Part shown: piece by piece, positions 13,701 to 27,283 of the stretch
How positions within the stretch are numbered: the first letter of the stretch is position 1
Layout of the letters: each line of letters opens with the position of its first letter
NCBI GenBank assembly: GCA_003640385.1
Contig: RCAB01000283.1
Span: forward strand, 18,472 to 82,471
DNA length: 64,000 bases
Origin: Setaria digitata
Taxonomy: Eukaryota; Nematoda; Chromadorea; Rhabditida; Setariidae
Direction: 5' to 3'
The notes under the pieces: generated by a model
The model's input: only the letters and a program-made list of their open reading frames with translations
What the model was told of the DNA's origin: nothing
The model's database searches: none
Made by a program: the position numbers and the translations under genes

Positions 13701-14499
13701 TCATCCCCAGTACCAATAGTTGGAGAAATTGATGGTTCCGAATCTCCGGCAATAGTTCCACGTCCGCGTAGTGCTACTTCATCCGGTTTTGGTTCAGCAC
13801 GTTCAACGGTTATTAATGGTTCCGATTTAGCCTCGGTATGTTTGTCTACTGCGTGTATGTATCAGATAGGAAAGTTACAGTAATGTATTAAAAGTTTTGG
13901 AAAACTGAAGAGGTGAAATACAGCAGTACTTTACTATGATGAAAATATTCGTATGTTAATTTAAAAAAAAAAAAAAAAATGCGTTTAAGTGACAGTTTGT
14001 CATTTACTGAACCACTTGTAGGGCCTAAATTAAAAAATCTTATTTTACTGAGCTGTTTTACCAACCACATATATTATCACTGCTCAACCTTTTGTATTTT
14101 TGTTTTAAAACTCTTCTAAATCAAGTTTTACTTAATTTGCAGTGAAAAAATTTAGAAACCAGAATGCATTTCTTTTTTTTTTTTTTTTTTGTTGGATTTA
14201 GTTGCTTTCTTTTTGAAGTCTTTATCAAGTTTAATTCAACTAGATTCAGTTATCAGATTTTGAAACTCTTTCAAATATCATTTCCTTTCTGATAATTTCT
14301 GCTTTTCCAGAGTTCACGTTATCCATCACGCGAAGAATTGTTGAAAAATATCAATGATTTACGGATTGAATTGGCAAAAAAAGATGCAAAAATCAACGAT
14401 TTACAAGATTACATTGGAAAATTACTCGCAAGAATTATGGAAAGGAATCCGGAAATGTTGGAAGTTAAATCACCGCGTGGTTTTTTTCCGAGGCATTAA
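10726..14499 (+). CDS. rfip-1: Class I Rab11 family-interacting protein (C2 domain plus Rab11-binding domain)
   Basis: The product is an effector that links Rab11 to recycling-endosome membranes and motors. Exons are 10726-10756, 11370-11523, 11834-12117, 12670-12942, 13636-13835 and 14311-14499; all phases agree, giving 376 residues. The N-terminal third is a C2 domain: LVVTVISARGLSLKG starts it, STLIVTVNHRTVLGTTD and TWYRLCKK follow, and KYRGEICLKFDF closes it, as in vertebrate FIP1, FIP2 and FIP5. The middle is serine-rich and disordered-looking (residues about 160-310). The last exon (about residues 315-376) is the FIP Rab-binding domain: SREELLKNINDLRIELAKKD, then DYIGKLLARIMERNPEMLE, with the conserved Y-I-x-x-LL-x-R-x-M core. 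The C2 plus C-terminal RBD order and the lack of EF-hands make it class I. A long hydrophobic stretch upstream of exon 2 belongs to the intron and is not a signal peptide. The symbol follows the C. elegans orthologue and is inferred. Confidence 0.9.
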
Positions 14500-16177
14500 T
14501 GCAGATCCAATTTTTAAATATGTTTTATTTTCGTCTTTTCCTTTACTTGTTTAAGTTACAGTTCTGAATCCGAAAAATTATGAATCAGTAATTTATTAAC
14601 ATAATTTATCACTTTTTATAGATCCATTTCTTTGGCTCTAGTGGCATTGTACCGTGGTTCCGCAATCTTAGCTACATTTGATTCCACAACCCATATTCAT
14701 GGTGGGATACTGCGGTAGATAACGTTACAGTACATTGCATCTGTAATGCTTAGTAATACCGTAATAAGACAAGCAAGAAGGATGTCACCAAATTTCATTT
14801 ATTACCGGTGTTATTGGCATAAAATCAGGTAAAGTGCATTTTAAATATTTAAAATCCTTCAGTAATAGTCAGGTAATGTACATATTGCAATGGCCAAATA
14901 AAAAATTTAAACCTGAAATTTTAAGAAATTTCTCCTATCCAGTCCTCATTGCTACAGTGTATCCGTGTATCCTATGTATTTTTTTCCTTCCTTGTAAATT
15001 TTTTTTGCACTAAAAAAAATAGAAAGTAAGTTATGTGGAATCCAGCTTTTCAGTTTTAAAATGTATAGAATTTTGATACAGTGTAGGTGAAAATGCAATT
15101 AATACACACGCATGTTTCAATATTTTATAAAATATTCTTATTTTTGGCATCTAAAGACACTGTACTAAAAAAAATGACGAATATTTATTTTCCTTTTTTT
15201 TTTTAACATTTTCAAATTTTAAAAGAAAAATTATTTTATGGATACTTTGATTTTCGGCTACTTTAATTTCAACTTTATGTGAATTCCCTACTTTGTAACA
15301 AGATATAAAGGCTTCTCCACCGCTTTTTATTTTTTTTTTCCTTAATTTTTTGGTATCTTCAAATTTTAAAATTCGTTATTAAATAAATGTGTGAATGAAG
15401 AAATAATTGTATACGAAATAATATAATTAGTTGAGGAATCATGAGAATTGTCTTGACTTTTCATTTCACGGTTGAAATTCGGAAAAAAAAAAAGAGAAAA
15501 ATAAACCGTATCTCTTTCCATTATTGCATTTTAAAATGTCAAATATCTTTTACTATTCATCGTTTACTATTATTTTGTCGTGTCATTCACTAGCCAGTGT
15601 AACATTGCAATGGTATTTTGCTTTAAATGAATAACTGTTCTTCTTTCCACTCTTATACTTTATCATTACTCAACAATAACTGGTTTAAATTATTCTAAAA
15701 CTTTGAAACTGCTTGCAATAAATACTCTATTCAGTTATTTCTGTGCTTCTCATTGAAATGGAACTATCAAAATTAGAAGTCCTACCTCAAAAATGAAAAA
15801 AAAAAAAGAGCCCTCAAAGCTTTAAGGCAAAAAAGCCCTTCTCCATAACGCCATGGGTAAGTCCGAGATATACAGGCGATTGACTTGAAGTAACGGACCG
15901 TCTGCGGTTCGTTGAATTTAACCAAGAAATTCGATCTTCCTAATTTTAATTAATTTGAATATTTTTTGGGAAGTTCGTGCCGTATGTCTGGGTTGAAAAC
16001 TGCAATTTCGAGTTTTTTGAATTGTAATTCGTTCTGAATAAGATAGAATGAAAAGATGGAGAAACATGAAATTCCTGCAAGTGGCATTTTGTGTATGTAA
16101 ATGGACTATTGAGTAGTTTTTTAAATTAGTTCTCTGAGGTCTTTGAAGTTGCAGTGTTAAGGCAAATATGAAGTCAT
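14500..16177. other. Intergenic region between the Rab11-FIP and NUP85 genes
   Basis: No coding exon was found. A polyadenylation-type AATAAA lies at 14897-14902, about 400 bases after the Rab11-FIP stop and plausible for its 3' end. The rest is AT-rich with A and T runs. The NUP85 promoter or trans-splice site should lie at the right end. Confidence 0.5.
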
Positions 16178-19100
16178 ATGGAAAAATTGTGGATGCATAT
16201 TTATCAAATGGTTCGACCAGATTTTATAATCGGGACCGAATCTATTTCCGGCTGTAAAATCGAGTTTCCATTTACTAACAAACGTATTTTTACAGGGTTT
16301 AAGTTAAAAGCAATGAGATATGCAGCGATTGATGCAAGCACAAGTGAAATATTGGTTGCTTTATCAAATGTTGATAAAACACGCTCAACAGGTGTAAAAA
16401 TATATAAAATTGACGACTTTGATTATCTTATTTTCAATAAAAAAAAAAAAAAAAGGAAAAAAAAAACGTCTACTGATTTCTGCTTCTTCTCAGAGTTATA
16501 TTTCTAGTCCTAAATTATCCGCAATTTGAGTATATTGGTTCAAAACTAACGTAAAATAGAGATATCTTAGTTTCCTAAGTCTAAACTTGTGAATAAAAAA
16601 GTTGATATATTTAGAATTTTATATATCTAAGTTTACGAATATAGATGCAGAAAAATTGTAATATCTTACTATGTGTTAGTGGTTTGTTAATGTGAAGAAT
16701 GTTGGTTTTGTCCTCTACCAAGAGTATTTTTTAGAAAAAAATATTTTAGAAATATGTTACATTAACCCCATAAGTATTGTATTCCTTAGTCGTGAAACAA
16801 GTAGATTTAGCAGTTATAAATAAATATTATACTTTTAATTCGAGAATAAACATTGATAGCTTAAAGATAAGTATTGTTAGTAATGCATGGTATCGTTACT
16901 CATTCTTTGATAGCATTACGGCTTGTATTATAAAATAAGCAGATAATACTTATATATTTTATAAGACTTAACTGTGTTTACCACATGATAAATAAAGAGT
17001 ATCATGAATTATTCGCTTGGAATGTAATGTGATAAACAATTACTTAATAGTGTAAGCAGTGACGAGTTGCGATTTTTCCTAATATCATAAAAGTGCCATT
17101 AATCACTTATTATTATGTAAATATGAGTTAGGAGTATTTATGAATATTGAAAAACACAATATAAGAACATCATTTGGCATTTTAAATATTTGTAAGCAAA
17201 AATATGATGCCAATTAATGGGATTTTATGAGAAACAATAATGTGAACTTATCAGGAACTGACAATATTTCTCATTCAGATAATGCACCAGTTGGTGAGTT
17301 GATTCGAGCAGTTTCTATAAAACATACCAACCAAACAGTCTTCAGATATCCAGCGATGCAATTGCTCGTCCATGAATCACACTGTTAGTATATTTCTATA
17401 AAACAATCTTGAAGATCTGGCATTTTGTTTCGGTCCTTAATTTTTATAGTGAAGAAACGATTCTTTTTTTTTTCAAATTTCAGCCATCTTCTCACGTGCG
17501 CAACATGATTCAAAACTGATCACTCTCACAGTATCCGAGTGAGTCGTGCTGCTTAATTTTTTTGCTCCTACATTTTCAGTTAAGTTGAAATCTTGTTGGA
17601 AGTTTGAGTTTTATAGTATCATTTACCGAATCATAAGTGTCTCTCAATTTTTTCTTTTTTTTTTTTTTGTTTACAAAGGAAAAGAAATAGAGTTACACTG
17701 TTATGGTGATCAGGTTATCGAGTTTCAGTGTTTCTTTTTTTTTTTTTAGATTTATAAGGAATTTTGCAATCTTCAAAAAACAAATCTTGACTGTAGTTTA
17801 GTGTTACTGTGATAGTTTTATAAGTCTAGGATTTTCCCTGGTCTTTTAAATTTGAAAGGGTAAATCTGATTTTCAGTGTTTTATCATATAGTTTACAATA
17901 TCGTTCCATCATTCGATCAACACTTTCAACAATTCCTGTATCAGAATATGAAATTAGAGAAATGCTTACTACAGCAGAGCTTATTTGGTCTCTCGTTGAA
18001 GCTATTTTCATCAAAACTCATGGTATGTTGAATAATTAAGACAAACTGCATATTATATTACATTTTATATCTGGAAGTCTTTTCTTCTCTTCCTCTTTGA
18101 GAGGAAGATTTGGATAAGGATGCCATTGACTGTTTCATCCGTGAATTACTGTTCTATCCTTTACAATTATAAGTTTGCTTAAGATTCATCGATTGTGGTC
18201 GACCTGATGACATGGGCTCGTTTGTCTCTAGCACATACGCCATATGTTGATGAAATTTCAAACTTACTTCGCAGTAGCAAAATAAAACGACTGAACAAGG
18301 AACATTTTTGGCACCAGGTGAGGTTCCATTGTCTGTTGGTACTTTTTAATTTTTCCGCTTTACTGGAACCAGTAATGTTGTAAAGAGCAGGGAATTAAGC
18401 TCTCCATCGCATTATGAATGAAAGGGTGGAACGACTTTTTTGTTGTAATAAAAATTTATTTATTATATTCAGATTATCTACTTTGTCCTCAGTGGTATGT
18501 TCAACAATGCTGTTACTTTCCTGGAGACTTACGGAAATTTATGTGATGATGATGCTGTACGATCTTTGGCAAGGGTCCTTTCTGAAATAAGAATGGATTT
18601 ATTGAACGATGAAAATACTGCTTTGGATTTCATCACTGCACAAGAGGTGAGAATTTTTTGAGGATTGAAATGTAAAATAAAGAATTCTTCAGAGATGTCA
18701 AGATAGTAAGGAATTTTAAACTAAATTTTTAACCAGTTTTGGTGAAACCTTTTTTCTCTCTTTATTATCAGAACAATGGGAAATCCGTGGAAACGATATT
18801 TTTCTCATTTAGGAAGTGCATAATATGTGTGCAAACGGTCTTTTTCGTTCTAATCCCGAAGCTGAGAAAGTAGCTCTTATTATTGCTGGTGATATCCCAA
18901 CGATAACATCGGTTTCAGCTCAGCTGGACAATTGGTTTGAGTTAGTACCACCATATTTATTATTCGTTCGACCTTGTGCTACACTTCCTCAACTTAGAGA
19001 TATTGTCAAGGTACATGAAATTAAAATAACTCATCAACTTTAATGATTATTTAGTCCTTAATAGTATGAAGTTTTTATTTAAGGTGTTGTTTGGCTAATT

Positions 19101-21324
19101 ATTAGGATTAATTAATTAATTAATAAGATATACGGGTTATGGTTTTAAAAATCGCAGAACAAAGCATAAATGGATGAATCCTTTCCTTATTAAAAACGGT
19201 AAGAATATGAAGCGACTTTTAAGTCAGATTAGAATTCACTTTAAAGTTAAGTTAAAGAAACAGGTGAAAAGTCCTCCATTCTGTTGTTTTTCGTTCATGT
19301 GGAATTCATAACTTTTTGTAGGATTGTTTAAAAATTTTTGGCATCAGTAAATGTAATGGAATTGATGCCGTAGTTTGTGAACTTTTTTCACTGGAAGCAT
19401 TGCGAGCACTTCATCGGATTTCAACCTCAAGTACAAATTGGTGGTTCCCAGCTCATTTGGCAGATTTGTTGCAAAAAGCTGATGAACGCATAACAAGCGC
19501 TTACGGTATGGATATACGTCAGCATTTGATTATTGAATACGGGACGTCCCTCTTCAGTGAACCTGGGTATGTTACTATTTCTGTACTGTGATTCAAGGAA
19601 GATTTTTTAATAAGGATGTCAATATTTATGCAGTTTCGTCTCCTTGATTAAAAATTGAATATATAGAATACCTAGGAATCGTTACCAGAACATTTTAGCA
19701 TTAAATTTCACATGCATCAGTAACTTCTAAGAAAGTCGTCCTTCACTAAAATAACGAGAAAAAATGCCAGTGGTATTTCAATAACTCCACGGCTGCTTTA
19801 TAATTGAAGATTATGGCAAGTAGGATTCGACTATCTTCGTGAAACTGGGGATGAAGGATTACGTCATTTGGAGTTGTTGATAGCGGAAATACCGCTGGAT
19901 AACGAAACTGTTGCTACAAAGCTCTGTTCATCATGCGATGAAGTAGGTTTGGATCAGACGAGAAAGGATATTGCTCGAACTATGGCTTACAGGTAAACAG
20001 TGTAAACTTCTTTTAATAGATTGGTTCATCAGCCAAATCCACTGGATAGTTCTGATGATGAGAGATACTAATTTTTCTTTTGTATTGCAGGTTGTTACGT
20101 ACAGAGAAATGGGGTAGTGCGCTTTCCTGGGCCATAAGGTCACGTGATATCGAGATTCTTTCCACAGTTGCAGACCAAGTGATATCGCGATGTGCTCCTG
20201 ATCAGTTTTCATCTATCAGTGTTGTTGAACATTTTACGGAAGTGATGCTGCTTTCATCGTCATTTGTATTTTTGCATCGTTATTATAAATTCCGGAAATT
20301 GCTGGAGTCAGACCAGAAAGTGAAAGCTGCCGAACTCTTGGTATGTTTTTATATTCAATAAGTAGCTGTAACTTACGAATTTTTATAGTAATTGTAACTA
20401 TTCCATTGAACAAATTCATAGTATATATTGACATATAGTTTTACTTACTAGAGCAGTTATTTTGTTGAAAGTGGTCACTGTTATCTTAGCTACTTTGCTA
20501 AGAATATAAAATTTTCCTCCAAGTGTTTCTATGAAAAAGTATTCGTGCGGCGATAAAGTGTTTGCTTTACCATATCTGATTTGATAGACGTTACAATTTT
20601 TCAATTTTTACCGTAGCTGTTCCTCTTTTAACATGAAGCGATTTTCTCTCGTATTCATCATTTGAAGAACAGTGGAAAGTTTAATTCTGATTTTGCAGGT
20701 AGAACTGATTGTATCAGATTTAGTGCCGCGGAAATTTGATGTCATACTTCTCTCTGATCTGATTTCTATTTTAAATGAAGAAGACGAGGTATTTTCTTAC
20801 TCATTCTGTAACAGTTTTCCCTTAGTATTTGATTATATTTTTTATTTCCTCTTGAGACCTTATTTTCATTTGTTAGGAGATCAAATTAATTTCGTGTAAG
20901 TTTTCATGTCTTATGAAAATTAAAGTGTGGAAAAAGTTCCGTTTAGATTCACTGAATTCACAGTCTATGAATTTTAAAATTCGTAGTGAATATAACGGTA
21001 ACCTACTAATCATAATCATAAAGGAAATAGTATAATATTCATTGATATTGGCTGTCACGATCGTAGTCATGAGTATAATAGCAGTTATCTTAAGCAGTAA
21101 TTTCTTGCTTCATAATCCCTCAACGGAGAAAAGATAATCACAAACTTTTTCAGATTATCGTAAGTAAAGATGGTACTGAGCAACTCTTAGAGCACCTGAT
21201 ACAATACGAAGCAGATGGTCCATTTGAGCATAATTCAGACACATGGAAAATGCGTTTGCGTACAGTTCGCTATATGTTGTTGCAAAATCTAGCTCGCACC
21301 GTTCTTACCTCCACTTCCTCATGA
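16178..21324 (+). CDS. npp-2: Nucleoporin NUP85 (Y-complex scaffold)
   Basis: NUP85 is a scaffold of the NUP107-160 Y-complex of the nuclear pore. Exons are 16178-16391, 17279-17383, 17484-17538, 17877-18022, 18184-18317, 18473-18646, 18813-19010, 19322-19566, 19810-19992, 20091-20340, 20699-20788 and 21154-21324. Phases agree throughout and give 654 residues, matching the roughly 656 of human NUP85. Family landmarks include TAELIWSLVEAIF, SSTNWWFPAHLADLLQKAD, the strongly conserved LWQVGFDYLRETGDEGLRHLE with LLIAEIPL, GSALSWAIRSRDIEIL, LVPRKFDVILLSDLI and a C-terminal RTVRYMLLQNLARTVL. The N-terminus is the weakest part: the ATG at 16178 is the upstream in-frame start of one open exon, but an ATG at 16168 with an extra small intron, or a start at 16315, is possible. 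Acceptors at 18183 and 19809 end in AAG. Symbol by C. elegans orthology. Confidence 0.9.
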
Positions 21325-21932
21325 TTTTATCTGGTGATTTTCCATACTTCTTTCGTCACTTTTTGGTTGTTGAAGTTGATGTATGTATACCTCCGATAAT
21401 TTTTTATTTTCATCATGCTTTTACTCCCAGAAGTTCAAATTGAAGCAGAATATATCGTTAAAAGCTTACAAACACCGTTATATGTGAAACATTTCGTATG
21501 TTGTACTTATTTTATATTTATCAATAAGACAGACTTTCATGTTGAAATCTCAATCCATAATACAGTGATTGATTGGGACAAAGAACTAAAACCACCAATT
21601 TCCTATGTAAAAAGGATGAATAGGCATTAAACGTGAATGCTTTTAAAGAATAGAAGGACGCATTTGGTAAAAATTGTGATCGAAGTTTGTTCTCGAGTTC
21701 AGTTTGTCGTCAAAGTCTCTCCAATAGGTCAAACTGATTAGATCGATCCTACTGAATCATTTAAATCCAGACAGTTATCAAAAGTATGTACTTTCTGGTC
21801 CATAAAGATTCGGCTAACGGGAATATGATTTTGTTTTAATTGCTGAAAAGCGTAATAAAGGATTTGGTTTGAAAGGATGAATAAAATGAACGAAAGGCTG
21901 GGTAGGAATGTTTCTTATCCCTGCCTTTATTG

Positions 21933-21963
<31 letters not shown>

Positions 21964-23990
21964 TAGTGATATCTCCTCTCATCATCATAAAAAAAGTTAA
22001 AATTTAGTTGAATTCCGGAGGTCGAATTCCTTGCTGTAATTTACAAAGGTATATGCCTAAAGGTTTGTCGTGACATGTCGATGATGGTACTGTCAGGAGA
22101 AAATGAAGATTTTCCGAAACATTTCTGAGCTGATTGCTTCCTTATTAACAGTTATTTCCTTTGGCCCGTAGACGCATCTTTTTCGCTACATTTTGATATG
22201 TATGAAATACTTAGAAAATTAATTATTAGAATGTGTAGCACCGTAAACGAAAAACCTAGAGGGCTTGTCCTGGAACATTTGTTCATTATTTTTCCGAGTT
22301 TTCCATTTGTTTAATTTTTTCCTTTTTTAAAGAAAAGTTGCTGCCGCAAAAAACATAGATTCGATTTTTTTTGTATTTGGCCTAATGATTTATAAATTCC
22401 ATTTTTCTTTTGAAAAAATATTTCTCAAGAAGGTAATGTGATTTGTACAATTCTTTATCATTCATACCGATTTCTTTTTTACAAGCATAAAAAAATTTTG
22501 AGAGGTTCGTTGGCATGTTGCATCTTCTTCCTTTAGTTTGGCTAATGTTTGCAAATCCAATTTCCTTTTAAAATTTAACAACTAAATATGTTTAAACTAT
22601 TAGGATTATTTACCGTCCAACATATATTTCATGTTGAAATGATGAAGAGCAATTCTTCAGTATGATATTTTACCTGGTATTTGTCATATGTAACTGAAAT
22701 AGTGAATATCACTTTTTTCTTTAATGTAATATTCTATCCAGATTTGTGAGACAGAAAACCAAGAATAATAATGATAAACTGAAATAATTAAGCACCTAAA
22801 TGGATTAAACTAACTTGCTCCGTTAAAAGGAACCAATTTTTTTTTGATGTTAAATTATAGCCCAGAAAGTGGCTAGTTTTATGGAAGACGGCCCAATCCT
22901 TTCTTCTGCAACTTTCTAAAGCTTTTCTTTAATCCAAATATTCGCAAAAACAATGAACACTTTCACCCCTTTTAATTTGGCCACTGAAGGAGAGAATGAG
23001 TTGTCTTGAAGAATCTATTGGGCCTTCCCATTATTTCTTCACGGTACCGTAGCGGTAGATTGAAATCAACTTTTGTTTAACTGAAATTTCGAAATTTTCA
23101 ACAGCAATATGTACAAGGTGCAGGATGAAGCCGACCTTAACATGACAGCAAACTCCTTACTTGAACTTAATCTCAAACTCTAGTTCTAAACTCCCCAGGC
23201 CTAAATCATCCCTCGCAACACACGTGGAATATTTTACAAATGCTTGGACGAAACTTATCGTTTCATTGTGACCAATTTATTAGTACCGCAAGTCTTTTCT
23301 GCAACAGTTTAATCCAGTGAGATTTTGCTGTCTGACTCCAATAGTTACTGGTAATTTCTCTTTTTCATTCTCTGCATCTATGAGGGCATTGTATTATTAT
23401 TCTGTCTAAGGTTCATAATCCTTCCACCTGTCATTTTCTTTCTTATCTATTGTAATTGCTGAGGTAGGAACATCTTGTTTTTTTCGTATACTCTGTTGCA
23501 CATCTCTTCGTTTATAAGTTAATTTCTCATAGTAGTTTCTTCCATAGGAATACAATATCTCATTTCTTATCAATCTTTGGTAATGTAATATCTTCACACT
23601 CTCTGACCGTACGTTGTGTCGTTTCTTCATTATCGCTTGTAGTTCTTTGAAGGAGTGCTTTCATGCAGGTATTTTAATTAATTATGATCGGATTTTTTTC
23701 GAATGTTAGTTAGCATGATAAGTAAAGTTAGACTTTATGACACAGTTTGTGATCGTTTATTTATCCTTTTATCCATGAGTTTCCAGCCACAAACTTTGCA
23801 ATTCCCACTCCATTATTTACAAATATCTTCGTATTCTTTGCTGAGCAAATTCTCTGCTGGCAAAGTTTTTTCAACTGTTTGAAAATTTATGGGCAACATT
23901 GAACGGTGGTCTAAAATTCATCGTTCTGGATTACTGATTTCTCACTTTTAAGAATTGTTGCTTTGGATTTACCGATAAGTACTAGCTGCA
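21325..23990. other. 2.7 kb intergenic region between NUP85 and ACTR10
   Basis: AATAAA at 21854-21859 could end the NUP85 transcript. A poly-T run of about 32 bases lies at 21931-21961. A lysine- and arginine-rich 74-codon open frame on the minus strand (23406-23630) starts with ATG but has no recognised relative and no splice partners. Nothing else is supportable. Confidence 0.5.
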
Positions 23991-26900
23991 ATGCAACGTG
24001 ATAGTGCATTATCTGGGTTACCACAACAGCGATCACTCTCTTCTGTGATACCTTCAGCAGTAACCAGAACCAGTCGATTAGATCCGTTGTCATTAAGTGT
24101 AGTCAGTATGGATAATCGACAGGCTGTTATCATCGATATCGGTGCTATATTGACAAAGTTTGCTCCAGTTTTTTGTATCATTTATTTCAGAATAATTGAA
24201 TTTCCATAATCATTGATTTTAAATTTGCCACGACAGTCTTTTTTTTCCATTGTTCTTAATTATAGAGAGGATAATTTGTATCTGAATGCAGTTTGTGTAT
24301 AATAATACAATTGTCAGGGTTGGTTATGCGGGTGAATTTGTTCCACGTGCAATAATACGGACGGAATTGTTGGATGATCGTACGGGTGAGGCGGTAAAGG
24401 TACTGGATGATACACTCAGTGAGCAGGAGCTTTATTACAGATTAGTGAAGTTCTTTCGAGAGTTATTCTTTAGGTAAGCTTTATTTACTTTAAGTTTGAA
24501 TATTTGTATTCAAGCTTACAAACAGATTGTAATAAAACGCAGTAACAAATTGTTGCAAGTTGTGACTTCCTTTCGTCATGCGTGGAATATGTGTTATGTA
24601 AAGTTGATAGTGGAAACATGATTACTTATGCACTTGTGTCGTTTTTGATATAGTCCTTTTTTTTTTCAATACTACCATGTGCGTGCTTCACATTGAATTC
24701 CCTATCAAATATTTACGATTTTCATTTTGAAAAAGTTCCGTAGGTTCTTATTTGTGCTTGAAATTTAGAATTTATTGTTTGGTATGTTTTTAGGTACATG
24801 TTAACTGCTGCGAAAGATCGTAGAATCGTAATTGTTGAAAGTGTTTTGACACGGACAGCACTTCGAAATGCCATGGCACGAGTGTTATTTGAAGCTTTCG
24901 ACGCTCCATCAATACTTTTCGCTCCGTCACATCTGTTGGCAACATTTCCATTCGGTGTCTCGAATGCTCTCATCGTTGATGTTGGATATTCGGAAGCGAC
25001 CATTGTTCCGGTAGTAATAATCCGAAGGAATTTAATATTTTCAGCTTCTTTTTTTTTTTCTTTTTTTTTGAACTGAAGTCGACCGGAATTTGGAACGTGG
25101 AATAAACTATATTCTATTGAATAAGATATTAATTTCGAATTCTGATGATAGTTTCCTCAGTTAATTCGTTTTCCTCGAAATAAAACCAAATTTTTTATCC
25201 AATTTTGCAGGTTTTAGAAGGTGTCACTCTGTTGTATCAACTGGAAACTTCGGCTGTTGGTGCAAAATACTTGGAGCAACGCGTGTACGAACTGCTTCGA
25301 AAGTAAGGTTTTACTTTTATAATTCCTAGACATTTGCTCACTGCTTAATATAGACTAAGGTATTAATTGATTCCGCTGCCTTACAATACAGTTCCTAAAA
25401 TATTGGAGACTTTTTACTGTTTCCTTTAGAACGAGAAGTTCGATGGATGTTAGCGGGTATAGCTTCAGTTCTCATTTTAGTGCGTTATGTTTTGGATGGC
25501 ATAACATGCTATAATAAAATTATTTTTCTGTTAGCTATGGATAGCGAGTAACAAACAAGCTTAACATTTCTTCTACTTAATTTAAATAGTTGCAAATTTC
25601 TGTGTGATATTTTCTTCCAGGTATGGCAAAGTGTTAACGTATTTGGGCGTAGAACGCTCATTGACTGATAACGATGATTTACTGTTGAAGAAAGAGTACA
25701 CTTTAGAAGATATTGTTGTTAGATTTTGTTTTGCTACTAAAATGGATCGTGGTAGAATCATACAAGCTTCGGGTAAGTTACAATTTGTTTTAAGATTTGC
25801 GAAGCTGATACAACTATTTTTTTAAAGATTTAAAGTACCGTTTAAGTTTCCACAAAAATAGATCTAGGTGTATTTCCTTTTTCCTTCAGAATTTCCGAAA
25901 AGTTGATAAGGAAGAAAGGAAAAAAAAAAGTTGGCAAAGCAAAAACATTCTTTGAACTCCAGGATATGATCCAGAACAAGAAATTCCAAATCCACCTTGT
26001 GATGTCCGCTTACCATTTGGTGAAGAAATGCTTATTGTGCCAGGTCTTGTGAGGTGAGCCTCTAAAATTTTTTGGGGTTTTTATCTTTTTAGTTTTTAAA
26101 ACTAGTCATCATTTACTGGTGTTGGTTAATCCAGGGAATGGGCAGCGGAAGCAATTTTCGAAGAAAATGATGATATCAAATCTTTACCGCAACTAGTACT
26201 TGATACGGTATATCGGGTAAGTGTTTTGCATGATTTTAGTATATTCGAGTAATATCTTTTTATCTCATTTAATAATGAGCGAAATTGGATTAGTAGCTGT
26301 GGAGGCTGTTCTGCGATAAATACTTCATAGGTTCTTCCTTATTTTTGTTTTACATACTAATAACGATGTCACTTGTTTTCCCGAAAAACTTCCATCTTAG
26401 ACATCATTTTAGCAAAAAAGCTTTATTTGCTCCGATTTCTGCTTTCCTCTCAGTGTTTCTATTGCAGTTACTTAACGAGAAATGCTTCTTTTTTTTTTTT
26501 TTTTTCCTTAGGATCTATAAGACGATCTTTCAATATTCATTCTTTATTCGTTATGTTTACTGAGTCCCGAAGCTTTGTTGAAAACAAAGTGTTTAGTGTC
26601 CAATTGATGCAAGAAAGAAGTTACTTGAGAGTATAATACTGGTTGGTGGGACGACACGTATGAAAGGTTTCTATGCTCGACTCCGAGATGAAATTCTTCG
26701 TTCCCTTACGACATCGGATTATGCCAATAAACTGGGAAATATCAAATCAGTGAAATTTTATCGATTGCCAAACACATCAATTGAATTGTATGCCAGCTGG
26801 ATTGGAGGTTATGAGTATTCTTTAATGTGATTTGGAACTGGACTATCAGTTTTAACTGAAATTTCTCAGTTTAACATTTCAACGTACCAATGTATGACAT

Positions 26901-27283
26901 TATTTCATTGTTTTAAATACGTATTAGTAATTTAGTATTAGTGTAATAATACCAAAAACTTCCATAATCTAGGTTTTTTTTTTTTTTTTTTTTTTTTGCG
27001 TTTATTTATGAATTGTGAACACATTATAGTCATTTTATAAGTGTGAGAATTTGAAAGTATTTATGGTATGTGGAGTACAAATTGCGTTTGAATTCAAAGA
27101 AGTGTCTTAAAATTTAAATGAAATTCAGTATATTCTTAAAATTTTACAGGCAGTATGTTTGGCGCGTTAGAAGTACTGCAGTATCATTCTTTGACGAGAG
27201 AAGATTGGTTAGCACAGCGTAAGGTGCCGGATTGGATCACTAGTGTTTATGAAAATAATCAAGATTCGACGAGAAGCCGTTGA
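23991..27283 (+). CDS. arp-11: Actin-related protein ACTR10 / ARP11, dynactin pointed-end subunit
   Basis: ARP11 caps the pointed end of the dynactin ARP1 filament together with p62, p25 and p27. Exons are 23991-24157, 24318-24473, 24794-25010, 25211-25302, 25621-25772, 25963-26053, 26135-26216, 26597-26807 and 27150-27283. Phases agree and predict 433 residues against 417 in human. The actin fold is clear: phosphate-1 region VIIDIGAILTKVGYAGEFVP, the middle segment IVIVESVLTRTALRNAMARV with LFEAFDAPSILFAPSHLLA, phosphate-2 region ALIVDVGYSEATIVPVLEG, the adenosine-loop segment ILVGGTTRMKGFYARLRDE, and the C-terminal YASWIGGSMFGALEVLQ. The actin-type P-x-x-x-x-x-K hinge elements are diverged as is usual for ARP10. 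An N-terminal extension of about 40 serine- and arginine-rich residues precedes the actin core; an internal start near codon 40 (MDNRQAVIIDIG) is a plausible alternative. Confidence 0.9.
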
